Origin: 20CM-4-69-16 sp035637455
GTDB taxonomy: Bacteria > Gemmatimonadota > Gemmatimonadetes > Gemmatimonadales > GWC2-71-9
DNA: 64,000 nucleotides
NCBI GenBank assembly: GCA_035637455.1
Contig: DASPXE010000007.1
Coordinates: 51,150 to 115,149, forward strand
Reading direction: 5' to 3'
Each line of letters begins with the position of its first letter. The first letter of the stretch is position 1. Positions 20,100 through 28,098 of the stretch are shown here, piece by piece. The notes beneath the pieces are model-generated. The model saw nothing but the letters and a program-made list of their open reading frames with translations. It made no database searches and was not told the DNA's origin. A program made the position numbers and the translations under genes.

Positions 20100-20638
20100 G
20101 GCGACTTGCCCGGATTCATCATCCTGCGGTGCTGCTCGGTCCAAGCCTGCATCGAGTCAGCCCAGATCTGCACCTTGGCGCGCTGGGCGTCGGTGAGGAC
20201 TGCCCGTGCCTGCGCCGACGATGCTAGCATGGTCCAATGAGCCTTGCCCATCGCGTTGTGCGCCGCCTGAAAGTGGGTCTTGAGCGCCGCGGTGTCGGCC
20301 TTCGCGGCATTTGCTACCTGCTCCAGCTCCTTGAGGTGCGTTTCAGCCTCGGCCATCGCGGCGTCGCGCGCCGTCTTTGCGCCGTCCCGCAACGCGGTGA
20401 GGCGGCCGACCTGATCGGGGGTGAGGCCGAGCGCGTCCTTGCGAGCGAGCAGGTGTTGCGGGGTGTAGAGCATCATTCTCATCAGCGACGGCCCCATCCG
20501 CTCCATCATGGGGTCGTCCATCATCATCCCGCGGCCGGCACCCATCATCGGATGATGCATAGTGTCGTGTTGCTCCGCCTGCTGTGCGGCGAGCGGAGTC
20601 GCGAGAACCATTACTACCAAAGCGCTCGTCCAGTTCAT
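20096..20638 (-). CDS. Met/His-rich Spy/CpxP-like periplasmic protein
   Basis: 180 residues from ATG 20638 with GGAGG five bases upstream. A signal peptide ends near LAAQQAEQ. A Met/His cluster follows (HDTMHHPMMGAGRGMMMDDP), then helices with LGLTPDQVGRLTALRDGAK and LTDAQRAKVQIW, the LTxxQ signatures of the Spy family. The Met/His cluster suggests copper or other metal binding. A TTCA-type direct repeat lies 41-56 nt upstream. Confidence 0.78.
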   Translation of the reverse strand: MNWTSALVVMVLATPLAAQQAEQHDTMHHPMMGAGRGMMMDDPMMERMGPSLMRMMLYTPQHLLARKDALGLTPDQVGRLTALRDGAKTARDAAMAEAETHLKELEQVANAAKADTAALKTHFQAAHNAMGKAHWTMLASSAQARAVLTDAQRAKVQIWADSMQAWTEQHRRMMNPGKSP

Positions 20639-20678
20639 ATGACCCTCCAACGCCATAAGGTAACACCTGCATGCGAGG

Positions 20679-20694
20679 ATGAATCGGTAATGAA
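20679..20694 (-). promoter_or_regulatory. TTCA-box direct repeat upstream of the Spy-like gene
   Basis: ATGAA at 20679 and 20690, exactly 11 bp apart (TTCAT on the coding strand), 41-56 nt before the start codon. It is one of nine such sites between 20.6 and 45.2 kb. Confidence 0.5.
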
Positions 20695-20697
20695 ATA

Positions 20698-20730
20698 CCC
20701 CCCCCGCGGAGCATTCGCGCCGCGGGGGGG
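20698..20730 (-). repeat. GC-rich hairpin, copy 1 (possible terminator)
   Basis: C7-GCGG-a-GC / loop ATTC / GC-g-CCGC-G7. It lies about 30 nt beyond the stop of the cupredoxin gene on the minus strand and is followed there by TATTTCATT. A near-identical hairpin with a different loop is at 22851-22880 in the same orientation. Confidence 0.7.
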
Positions 20731-20761
20731 ACGGTCCAACGGTCTAGGCCAACCGGGCCGC

Positions 20762-21313
20762 TCAAGGCGCGGTGGCGAGCGCCGGCTTGTCAGCAGATCC
20801 AGAGACCGCGAGCCGGATCCACATCCCGGCCGCGCCATGCCCGGGCACGGCGCAGAAAATCAGGAAGGAGCCGCTCTTCCCCGCCACGAACCGGAGATCG
20901 GCACTCTGCCCGGACGGGAAGCCCTGTTCGAGTCGGCCGGTCGCGGCGTGCTCGAACGCAGGTGGGACGGGGCCGCTCGGAACGGCTCGCGCCTCAGCGA
21001 TGACTTCTACCGAGTGCGGCAGGTTCGGGTCTTCATTCTTGAAGTGGAGCACGACGCTCCAAGCCTGGGGCACCGTGAGCACGAGCGCACCCTGGCTGAA
21101 CCCGTTGAAGTTCATCCCTCCATTGGCGTCGGTGAGGCCGGCCACGAGCTTGAAGTCGGCGGTCTTGCTTGCCGCATCGGCGCGTAACCAGGTTGGATCA
21201 ATCTTGCCGCCTTTCGTGGTCTGGGCTCGAGCGCCCACCGCGCCGAGGAGGAGCGCCCCGGTCAGGAGTAACGAGCGTCGACCTCGGATCATCAAGCTCA
21301 TTGGCAGTCGCAT
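20762..21313 (-). CDS. Sulfocyanin-like blue-copper protein (cupredoxin)
   Basis: 183 residues with a signal peptide (LLLTGALLLGAVGARAQ). Type 1 copper ligands are in place: His100 in PNLPHSVEV, Cys154 and His159 in FCAVPGHG, Met164 in GHGAAGM. The FKNEDPNLPHSVEV segment resembles sulfocyanin, a periplasmic electron carrier linked to terminal oxidases and iron oxidation in some acidophiles. It follows the Cyc2-like gene by 37 bp and is probably co-transcribed. A soluble periplasmic shuttle between outer-membrane and inner-membrane carriers is inferred. Confidence 0.85.
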   Translation of the reverse strand: MRLPMSLMIRGRRSLLLTGALLLGAVGARAQTTKGGKIDPTWLRADAASKTADFKLVAGLTDANGGMNFNGFSQGALVLTVPQAWSVVLHFKNEDPNLPHSVEVIAEARAVPSGPVPPAFEHAATGRLEQGFPSGQSADLRFVAGKSGSFLIFCAVPGHGAAGMWIRLAVSGSADKPALATAP

Positions 21314-21350
21314 GTGGACCCTCTCCCTACCAAATAATGACGACGCGCCG

Positions 21351-22757
21351 CTAGTACAGCAGCCACGTCAGGATATACAGCGTGTTGTTATCGCTCGCCC
21401 GGCGCCCGAACCCGTCGTAGTTGCTCGAGCTGCCGTTGAACTTATCGTACGCCACGTACTGGAATTGTAGCCGCAGGTTCTGCCAGGGCATGACGTCGAC
21501 CTCGGCAATCAGGCCGTCGTTGTTGGGACTGCCGGTACGACTCCCCGCCACGGGGCCCGGTGCGTAGAGCAAGGTGTCGCTCGTGCCCGTGGTGACGAAC
21601 GGCGCGAGGGTGAATGCGTACCGCGTGCCGATGTGGTACATGGCGTCCACCCGAAACGTGCGGAGCGTGTTCGTGAGGTTCGCCGCGCCGCCGGCGGTCC
21701 AGGTCTGCTTCTCGTGGATCCAAGTGCCGTCGAGCGTGAAGCTGTTCGGCCCGAACGAGTGCATGTACGCGAGGTCCACGGCAATATCGGTGAATCGATT
21801 CGTCGGCCCCACCACACCCTCAGGGAAAACGCTGGCCGCCAAGCCGTAGGTCCCGACCGACAAATAGTTCTGACCCCACACGTTCGGGAACGCGACGCGC
21901 CAGTACGGCGCGGCGCCTTTGATCACGTCCGTCGCCGTTGCGTCGAGCGGACGCTGGATCCCGAGGGGCGCGGAGCGGTAGGCCCCGAGTTCTCCGTAGA
22001 CTCGATCGTTCCACATCGTGTACGCCGTCAGTCCCGCCGCTTGCTGGCCGAGTGTACCGTCCACCAGCGTGGCCGCGGCCGGCGCCGGAGCCACCGCCGA
22101 GCTGCCGTACGGGAAACCCCAGGCTGGTGTGCTGTTCCAGACGTCTTGTACCGTGGGGTTGTTGTTCAGGCTCAGCCCGAGCGTGGTGCGCTTAGACAGG
22201 AGGTTCACGTGAGTCGCGAACCGGAAATCCGCGTTGTCGACCCCCAGCTGACCGCTCTGCGGATCGAACGTCACCTGTAAGAAACCACCCACGTGGGGGG
22301 TTATCTCGCCCCCGGTGAAGAGGCTCAGCTGATCGGGAAAGAGCACCGTGCCGTTCTGCGTGCCGGGCAGCGCCTTTTTCGTGCTGGTGTACGACGTCTG
22401 GAACATCAAGGACACCGGCGCCACCAGGTTGAGCAGCAGGCTTTGTTGGCCCTCGGGGCTCTTGCCCTCGAGGGACTCACTCCTCCGGAACACGTAGCCG
22501 TTGAGCTTGAAGGCCCGGCCCGTGGGCGTGAGCTCCGGGAAATGGGTGTGGCAGGCGCTGCACGCCAGGCCGGTCTGGCGCGCGTAGGTCGGTGTTACGC
22601 GCGCGGCAGCCAGCACGTAGCGCGTGGCGTAGACCTGCAGCGCCCGCGCCGCATTCGCTCGTTCGCGATCCCCGGCGCCACGGTCGGCGAGGGCGGCGCG
22701 TGCGGCGCCCGTGATCAGCGCGCAAATGAGGACTACGATCCTGGCTCGACGCGACAT
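21351..22757 (-). CDS. Cyc2-like monoheme cytochrome fused to an outer-membrane porin
   Basis: 468 residues with a signal peptide. A single heme motif CSACH (66-70) sits in VTPTYARQTGLACSACH, followed by FPELTPTGRAFKLNGY. This fits the AxPxFARQTGxxCxxCH and GRxFK pattern reported for Cyc2-type fused cytochrome-porins. The remaining 370 residues alternate in beta-barrel fashion and end in an aromatic-rich strand (LYILTWLLY). Cyc2 oxidises extracellular Fe(II) in known iron oxidisers; relatives occur outside that group, so iron oxidation here is inference. A TTCA-type site lies 56-72 nt upstream. Confidence 0.78.
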   Translation of the reverse strand: MSRRARIVVLICALITGAARAALADRGAGDRERANAARALQVYATRYVLAAARVTPTYARQTGLACSACHTHFPELTPTGRAFKLNGYVFRRSESLEGKSPEGQQSLLLNLVAPVSLMFQTSYTSTKKALPGTQNGTVLFPDQLSLFTGGEITPHVGGFLQVTFDPQSGQLGVDNADFRFATHVNLLSKRTTLGLSLNNNPTVQDVWNSTPAWGFPYGSSAVAPAPAAATLVDGTLGQQAAGLTAYTMWNDRVYGELGAYRSAPLGIQRPLDATATDVIKGAAPYWRVAFPNVWGQNYLSVGTYGLAASVFPEGVVGPTNRFTDIAVDLAYMHSFGPNSFTLDGTWIHEKQTWTAGGAANLTNTLRTFRVDAMYHIGTRYAFTLAPFVTTGTSDTLLYAPGPVAGSRTGSPNNDGLIAEVDVMPWQNLRLQFQYVAYDKFNGSSSNYDGFGRRASDNNTLYILTWLLY

Positions 22758-22812
22758 GAGCACTCCCGGTGCGAAGGTTGAGGGAGTTTGCAGGTGGCGT
22801 GGCATCGCGGAC

Positions 22813-22829
22813 ATGAAGACGCCATGAAG
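22813..22829 (-). promoter_or_regulatory. TTCA-box direct repeat upstream of the Cyc2-like gene
   Basis: ATGAAG at 22813 and 22824, 11 bp apart (CTTCAT on the coding strand), 56-72 nt before the start. An inverted CTTCAG half-site follows at 22834. Confidence 0.55.
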
Positions 22830-22850
22830 AGGCCTTCAGAAAACGTCAAT

Positions 22851-22880
22851 CCCCCCGCGGAGCTTTGGCGCCGCGGGGGG
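22851..22880 (-). repeat. GC-rich hairpin, copy 2 (possible terminator)
   Basis: C6-GCGG-a-GC / loop TTTG / GC-g-CCGC-G6. The layout, including the a/g mismatch, is the same as at 20698-20730. It begins 4 nt after the stop of the Hsp20 remnant on the minus strand. Confidence 0.7.
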
Positions 22881-22884
22881 ATCA

Positions 22885-23053
22885 TCACGCCTTCTCCTCG
22901 GCCACCTGCTCCTTCGTGCCTTTGATCGTCAGGAGGTTGCCCTCCACGAAGATCTTCACTTCCTCGGGCTTCACACCCGGCACCTCGGCGACGAGCCGGA
23001 TGTACTCCGGGGCCTCGAAGATGTCGACGAACGGCAGCCAGGCGAGGGTAACC
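22885..23053 (-). pseudogene. Hsp20 small heat-shock protein remnant
   Basis: The frame reads WLPFVDIFEAPEYIRLVAEV, then PGVKPEEVKIFVEGNLLTIKG, and stops after KEQVAEEKA. This is the first half of an alpha-crystallin domain. The N-terminal region is missing: an in-frame TAG lies just upstream and there is no start codon. The C-terminal half is lost to the stop. About 55 of the usual 140-150 residues remain. Confidence 0.75.
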
Positions 23054-23083
23054 CCATGCTAGCGGCCGGCCCGTCAGACGCTG

Positions 23084-23099
23084 CTGAAACGGGTCTGAG
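23084..23099 (-). promoter_or_regulatory. TTCA-box direct repeat upstream of the Hsp20 remnant
   Basis: CTGAA at 23084 and CTGAG at 23095, 11 bp apart. It is nearly the same as the site upstream of the HemG-like gene (CTGAA-ACAGCG-CTGAG). Confidence 0.45.
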
Positions 23100-23123
23100 A
23101 TTTCCGAGCGACAACCTTCACGC

Positions 23124-24599
23124 TTAGCGCGTGGGGATGTTGGTGCCGTGGCACGCGGTGCACATCTGCGGATTCTTGCGCGCGAGCCGGGTGGTGTCGA
23201 AACCCGGGCCGTGCGGGTCTACGTGCCGGCCGCCGATCGCCGAGTGGCAGGTGAGGCAGTCGCGCTCGGCGTGGCAGCTGACGCAGGTCTCGAGGCTTTG
23301 GCGCGCCGCCCCACCATGCCCCGCGACGAAGAACTGGTTCGAGTCGTGATAGCCGTGGCGCAGCGGCCCTTGCGCCGCGAGACCGGACCGCGCGTGACAG
23401 CTAGTGCAGAACTGCCCGGCGTTGTGGCAGTCGCTGCAGGAGGTCTCGCGCGCGTACGCCGCCGCCGGGTGACGCGCCAGGAAGCCGGCTGGGTGATACC
23501 CGGCCGCGCGGGCGGCGTCGGGCCGGTGGCACTCGAGGCAGTCGTTGCGTACGTGGCAACCGGAGCACGTGGCTGGGACAGCATTCGCGGCGGCGGCGTG
23601 ACGTGTCCGGAAGCTCTCGCCGTGCGACGGCGGTCGCCGGCGCGTGATGACGGCACCAATCCCCCGCCCCGCACCCGAGGGGAACAGCCGCACCGCCACC
23701 CGCGGGGTCCCCGCGTGGCAGGCGAGGCAGCTCTCCTGCGTGTGACAGGTGCTGCACTGCTGTGGCGCGCTGCGCGCAACGGCGCCGTGCTCAGCCAGGA
23801 ACGTCCCGGCCGCGTGCGTCGGCGGAGCCTGGAGACGCGCCTTGATCCCGAGCGAGCGGGGGTCGGCGGCGAGCGCCTGGACGGTCGGCTGCTCCGGGGC
23901 ATCCACGTGACACTGTAAGCAGAAATCGCGCGCATGACAGGTCGCGCAGCTCGCTGCGACCGGGCTTTCGACCCTCGCTTCTGCGCCGTGACCGCGCCCG
24001 CCCGCGAAGCCGGCCTGTTTGTGAGCAGGTGGTGTTTCAAACGCTGCGACGTCCCGAACCGTCAGCCGCTCGGCTCGGGCGAGTGGCACGTGGCACGTCG
24101 TGCACGCACTGTCGGGCGCGGCGAGATGAGCGGTCCGGATGGCGTGGCAGTCGAGGCAGCGCTCCGCGACCGGCGGCTTCACGGCCATCCACGGAGTACC
24201 CTCATCCGAGTGGCAGTCCACGCACCCGACCACCGCTTGGCCGCGAGCCACAAGAGTCGCCGCGTGCTTGGCGTGCTCGAATGTCAGATTGTGTCGCGCT
24301 GGCTCGACGGGCGGCCGCCACGTGACGGCCTTCTGAATCTTGCCGTCGTGGCACGTCGCGCACGACGCCGGATCGGGCCACAGCGCCGCGCCGGCGCTCG
24401 CGGCACCAGCATGACAGGTGGTGCACGTGGGGAACAGCTTCTGGTGCTTCGGGTGATCGAAGCCGGACGCCGGCTGCTGAGCAGCGAGCGGGCTGGCAAC
24501 CAGCAACGCCGCCAAGGCTCGGGCCAGCAGGGGCACGCCATTGCTCGCTCGTTCCCATCCTGAAGGATCGGCTCGGCCAATCATGGTCCTGAAGGACAT
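23124..24599 (-). CDS. 16-heme c-type cytochrome
   Basis: 491 residues from ATG 24599 (ATG 24584 also possible), with a signal sequence ending LLVASPLAAQ. I count 16 CxxCH motifs. Five times two motifs form a tight doublet, CxxCH-x4/5-CxxCH (for example CATCHARDFCLQCH and CSTCHTQESCLACH), the last near the C-terminus. It should be a periplasmic or outer-membrane electron carrier. It begins 5 nt after the stop of the porin gene and is last in the 9-heme/20-heme/porin/16-heme set. No exact family is recognised. Confidence 0.9.
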   Translation of the reverse strand: MSFRTMIGRADPSGWERASNGVPLLARALAALLVASPLAAQQPASGFDHPKHQKLFPTCTTCHAGAASAGAALWPDPASCATCHDGKIQKAVTWRPPVEPARHNLTFEHAKHAATLVARGQAVVGCVDCHSDEGTPWMAVKPPVAERCLDCHAIRTAHLAAPDSACTTCHVPLARAERLTVRDVAAFETPPAHKQAGFAGGRGHGAEARVESPVAASCATCHARDFCLQCHVDAPEQPTVQALAADPRSLGIKARLQAPPTHAAGTFLAEHGAVARSAPQQCSTCHTQESCLACHAGTPRVAVRLFPSGAGRGIGAVITRRRPPSHGESFRTRHAAAANAVPATCSGCHVRNDCLECHRPDAARAAGYHPAGFLARHPAAAYARETSCSDCHNAGQFCTSCHARSGLAAQGPLRHGYHDSNQFFVAGHGGAARQSLETCVSCHAERDCLTCHSAIGGRHVDPHGPGFDTTRLARKNPQMCTACHGTNIPTR

Positions 24600-24604
24600 T
24601 GTGC

Positions 24605-26113
24605 TCACCGGCTCTCGCCCCTGACGGGCATCCGCCGCACAGCAGGCGGGACGCCGGAGAGATCGGCGCTGCTGCCTAACAGCAGGATGGCGCGCGCGCT
24701 GACCCGCACCTGATCCCAGTTGAACGCCGCCGCGTCGGGGCGCTTCCGGTCTTCCACATAACGGCCAGCGTCGATCTGCAGTCGCAGCCGGGACATTGCG
24801 CGGCACTCGGCCGAGAGCCCGTACGCCTTGAGGGACGACTCGTCGAACCGGAATTCGAGCGGGCGATCGAGCGTGGAGCCGTACACGCTGAGCGCCAGGA
24901 ACTCGCCCGGTGTGAATGTGAGGGCGCCGACGAACCCCCGCGACGCCGCCCCGGGCCCGAACTCGGCGTGGTAGCCGCCGTCGACGGTCCAGCGAGCGGA
25001 CGGCGTGACGGTGGTACCCCAGGCGAATCGCCAGCCGGACGTCTCGTACGTCACGAGCGGTGTCGACACGTCGGCGGCATCGAAGGCATATCTTTCGCCG
25101 CGGGCCCGCAGCCTGACCTTGGCGACGGGCGCGAACGAAACGGACCCCTCGACCGTGTGGTATGGCACCGGGCTGAACGCGCCCCAAATGGTCCACAGAT
25201 CGAAGTGCGGGCGGTAGCGGCGCACGCCGAGGGTGGCGGTGACGCGGCCGCCTACCGGTAAAAACCCGAGCGCCGCTTCCGCGCTCCCCCACCAGCCGGC
25301 GGCGAGGTCGTAGTCGGCGCCGCCTGTGAGGGTCCAACCAGCGTAGGGACGGATCGCGACGTCCACGCCGGCGCGCTCCGAGACGAAATAATCGACGATG
25401 GGGTCGACCTCGCGCAGGTAGGTGGCCCGCACGTCGAAGCGCGACGTGGTCCAGCCTGCGCCCGCGCCCGCCACGAGCTGGCGCTGCTGCGGCTGGAAGT
25501 CATCGAGCGGATTCAACGCCGGGCTCGTGACGGGCAGTGCCACGCCGCGCGCCAGGCCCCAGCCGCCGTACGCTACGAGCTCGAGTCCACGCCGCGCGTC
25601 TCGCACAGTCACCCGCGCGCCGTCGAATCCCGCGAAGCCGAGCCGCGTGACGGTCGTCTGGCGGCCGACCTGTGCCGTGAGCCGCTCGCCGGCGTACTGG
25701 GCGTATCCTTCGAGCAGCTGCAGGTGGGAATCGGTCCCCGGCCAGTTGTCCCCGCTGCTCAGATCGCCGGCGACGCGAGCGGAGGCACGGATGCTCAGGC
25801 CCGGGAGACCGAGGCCCCAAAGCGTAACGTCCGCTGTCGTTGTAATCGGCGCGGCGTGCACCGCCGGCCCGGGCCGGAAGTACGTGCAGTAGGCGCTTCC
25901 GCTCAGGCAGGTGACGGCGAAGCCGTCCGGCGTGGTCGGTCCTCCGCTCGGGCCCGGGACCGTGTCGCTGGCCGGGATGCTGTCGGGCGTAATCCCGCGA
26001 AACGCGACCGTCTGCGCCCGCGTCTCGAGTCGCAGGCGATAGCCCTGGGCGCGCGCCGCGGCGGGAAGCACGGCGAGGGCGAGCGCGGCGAGCGCGCCGG
26101 CACCGCGGCTCAC
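24605..26113 (-). CDS. Outer-membrane beta-barrel, candidate porin of a cytochrome conduit
   Basis: 502 residues from GTG 26113, which overlaps the stop of the 20-heme gene by 4 nt. The signal peptide is GALAALALAVLPAAARAQ. The body is amphipathic beta strand throughout (for example LEGYAQYAGERLTAQVGRQ, FDVRATYLREVDPIVDYF). An N-terminal CLSGSAYC pair could form a disulfide. It lies between two multiheme cytochrome genes, the arrangement of MtrAB/PioAB/PCC conduits, in which a barrel sheathes a cytochrome. It is shorter than MtrB (about 700). The role is inferred from context. Confidence 0.78.
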   Translation of the reverse strand: MSRGAGALAALALAVLPAAARAQGYRLRLETRAQTVAFRGITPDSIPASDTVPGPSGGPTTPDGFAVTCLSGSAYCTYFRPGPAVHAAPITTTADVTLWGLGLPGLSIRASARVAGDLSSGDNWPGTDSHLQLLEGYAQYAGERLTAQVGRQTTVTRLGFAGFDGARVTVRDARRGLELVAYGGWGLARGVALPVTSPALNPLDDFQPQQRQLVAGAGAGWTTSRFDVRATYLREVDPIVDYFVSERAGVDVAIRPYAGWTLTGGADYDLAAGWWGSAEAALGFLPVGGRVTATLGVRRYRPHFDLWTIWGAFSPVPYHTVEGSVSFAPVAKVRLRARGERYAFDAADVSTPLVTYETSGWRFAWGTTVTPSARWTVDGGYHAEFGPGAASRGFVGALTFTPGEFLALSVYGSTLDRPLEFRFDESSLKAYGLSAECRAMSRLRLQIDAGRYVEDRKRPDAAAFNWDQVRVSARAILLLGSSADLSGVPPAVRRMPVRGESR

Positions 26114-27990
26114 GATCCGGCCGCCGGTTTGCGCAGGTGATCGCGGAACCGGTCGGGTGACGATCCGAAGTGGCACAGTGTGCACTCCCGGTCCGGATAG
26201 TGGTCCCGCTGCTTCGCATGGCAGGTGACGCACAGCGCCCGGTCGGGCACGAGCCGCGCCACGATCGCCGGCGTATGACATGCGTCGCACGCCACGTGCG
26301 CCTCGACCGGCGGCGCGTGCGCGGTGCGGCGCTCGGCGGCGTCGCCCGTGTGGCAGGCGCTGCACTGCTTTCCGCCCGCGTGGTGGTCGTCGTGGCATGC
26401 CGCACAAGCCGCCGCCTTCGACTCGGGGTCGAGGCTGACGGGGGTGGTGTGACACGCGACGCACTTCACGGTCCGGTGGGTAGCGTGATCGAACCGCGCG
26501 GCGTGCCGGCGTTCCGGGTGCGCTGCCACCGTGACCCGCACCGTCACCGACTCGGGACGCACCAGCGCCGCCGGCTGGTGACACACCGCGCAGTCGTTCG
26601 TTTGCGGAGCCTGGTGGTGGCAGATCTGACAGCCGCGGGGAGGCTGGAAGGTTAGCCGACCGTGCTCGCGCTGGGACGCGTGGCAGGTGATACAGGAGAG
26701 CTTCTTATGGCGGTCGTGCGGGAAGGTGTCGACCGCGGCGAGAGTGCCGCCGCGCGGGGCCTCCCCCGGCGGCGGATCGTCAAAAAAAGGTCCGTCTCCC
26801 TTGCCCTTCGGGGGCCTCAACGAGATGCGCCGCAACGCCTTGGTCGTATCGAACGGCAGGGGTGGGCTCAGCCTGCGCCCGGCGCGCCGCTCTTTCACCG
26901 CCGCGTGGCACCCGGCGCAGTCGCTCGCATCCACCTTGGCCTGGTGGGGTTGGTGGCAGAGGGTGCATTCGTCGCTGATGGCGCCGTGGTTCTTGCCGAT
27001 GTGGAACGGTTCGGAGCGCCAGTCGGCGTGGCACTTGGCGGACGCGCACGTCTGCCCAGCTTCCACGGGCTGCGTCTGGGTGTGCGGGTTGTGGCACATC
27101 CCGCAGGTGCCGCGGTGCGGGTCGCGCGCCGGGTCGAATTCGGCGAGGGCCACCTGCATCTCGTGACACGACAAGCACTGCTTCATCGCCGGGACCAGTG
27201 TGCCGCGCGCCGAGTCGCGCGTCGCCAACGCCGGCACCTCCGCGGTGAAGCGGTGACACATGATGCAATGGAGGTCGGTCTGGCCGCGCATCTTGGCGAG
27301 CTTGATCTGGACGTTGACGTGGCAGCCGGATTGCGCGCAGGTCGAATCCACGGGCAGGAAGCGGTGCACCTCGAGCCCGTGGCAGGTTACGCACTGCACG
27401 TGCTTGAGGGCGCTCGAATCGGATTCGAGGTGCGTGCGGTGGCCGGCGGTGGACGCGATGCGCTGCCACGTCTCCTTGGCGTCGCCGCGAACGTGACAGT
27501 TGGCGCAGATGCGGGTCGGCACTTTGGCGTGCTTGCCGATCTCCTTCGGGCGCTCAGCCACCCACAAGTAAAGCTGTCGCATGTTGGCGAACATCGACTG
27601 CTGGTGGCACGAGTGACACGAGAGGGAATCGTGCTTGGACCCGGCGAAGCGCTGGAACGGCACCTTCATCACGTGGCAGCCGGTGCAGAAGCCGTTGTTG
27701 TGTTGCATGTAGCCGTAGCCGACCACGCCGAAGGCGCCGAAGCCGAGCACGATCGCCGCGGCCCCGGCGGCAAGCCCGATCTTGACCCCCCGCCGGCGCG
27801 TGAACACCCACTGTACGATCACGGCGCGATGCCGCCACAGGAGCAGGAGCACCGCCGCGGCGACGATGACTCCCACGATGAACCCGACGATCTGGAACCA
27901 CTGGGGAAGATTGAAGAAGAACCGCAGCACCGCAGCGACGCCGCCCGGCAGTGGGGGGGGACCGACGGCGATCTGCTGGAGGGTCAGCAT
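26110..27990 (-). CDS. 20-heme membrane-anchored cytochrome with NapC/NirT-like N-terminus
   Basis: 626 residues from ATG 27990 (GAGGG upstream). Two transmembrane helices (about 35-53 and 70-92) lead into NNGFCTGCHVMKVPFQRF and LSCHSCHQQS, as in NapC/NirT quinol dehydrogenases. I count 18 CxxCH and two CX4CH motifs (CAQSGCH, CASAKCH), 20 in all; NapC itself has four. A quinol-facing anchor with a long periplasmic heme wire would carry electrons between the quinone pool and the outer-membrane conduit. Residues about 370-420 are heme-free and Pro/Gly-rich, a possible hinge. Confidence 0.92.
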   Translation of the reverse strand: MLTLQQIAVGPPPLPGGVAAVLRFFFNLPQWFQIVGFIVGVIVAAAVLLLLWRHRAVIVQWVFTRRRGVKIGLAAGAAAIVLGFGAFGVVGYGYMQHNNGFCTGCHVMKVPFQRFAGSKHDSLSCHSCHQQSMFANMRQLYLWVAERPKEIGKHAKVPTRICANCHVRGDAKETWQRIASTAGHRTHLESDSSALKHVQCVTCHGLEVHRFLPVDSTCAQSGCHVNVQIKLAKMRGQTDLHCIMCHRFTAEVPALATRDSARGTLVPAMKQCLSCHEMQVALAEFDPARDPHRGTCGMCHNPHTQTQPVEAGQTCASAKCHADWRSEPFHIGKNHGAISDECTLCHQPHQAKVDASDCAGCHAAVKERRAGRRLSPPLPFDTTKALRRISLRPPKGKGDGPFFDDPPPGEAPRGGTLAAVDTFPHDRHKKLSCITCHASQREHGRLTFQPPRGCQICHHQAPQTNDCAVCHQPAALVRPESVTVRVTVAAHPERRHAARFDHATHRTVKCVACHTTPVSLDPESKAAACAACHDDHHAGGKQCSACHTGDAAERRTAHAPPVEAHVACDACHTPAIVARLVPDRALCVTCHAKQRDHYPDRECTLCHFGSSPDRFRDHLRKPAAGS

Positions 27991-28018
27991 GTCGGTCCCT
28001 CTACGTTATCGGTAAACA

Positions 28019-28051
28019 GGGGCCCCAGGAACCACCGCGGTTCCGGGGCCC
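28019..28051 (-). terminator. Hairpin between the 9-heme and 20-heme genes
   Basis: GGGCCCC-a-GGAACC pairs with GGTTCC-GGGGCCC around a 5-nt loop, with one bulge. It is downstream of the 9-heme gene on the minus strand. No long U tract follows, so it may attenuate or process the transcript rather than stop it. Confidence 0.5.
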
Positions 28052-28098
28052 AGGGCCGCCGCTCGCGGGCAAGTCTGAACGAAGGTCTCGCGACCCCG

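Noticed and set aside
23124..27990. Clusters of regularly spaced short repeats that could suggest CRISPR
   Set aside because: The recurring TG(C/T)CAC-type words are heme-motif codons in the multiheme genes; there are no identical repeats with unique spacers.
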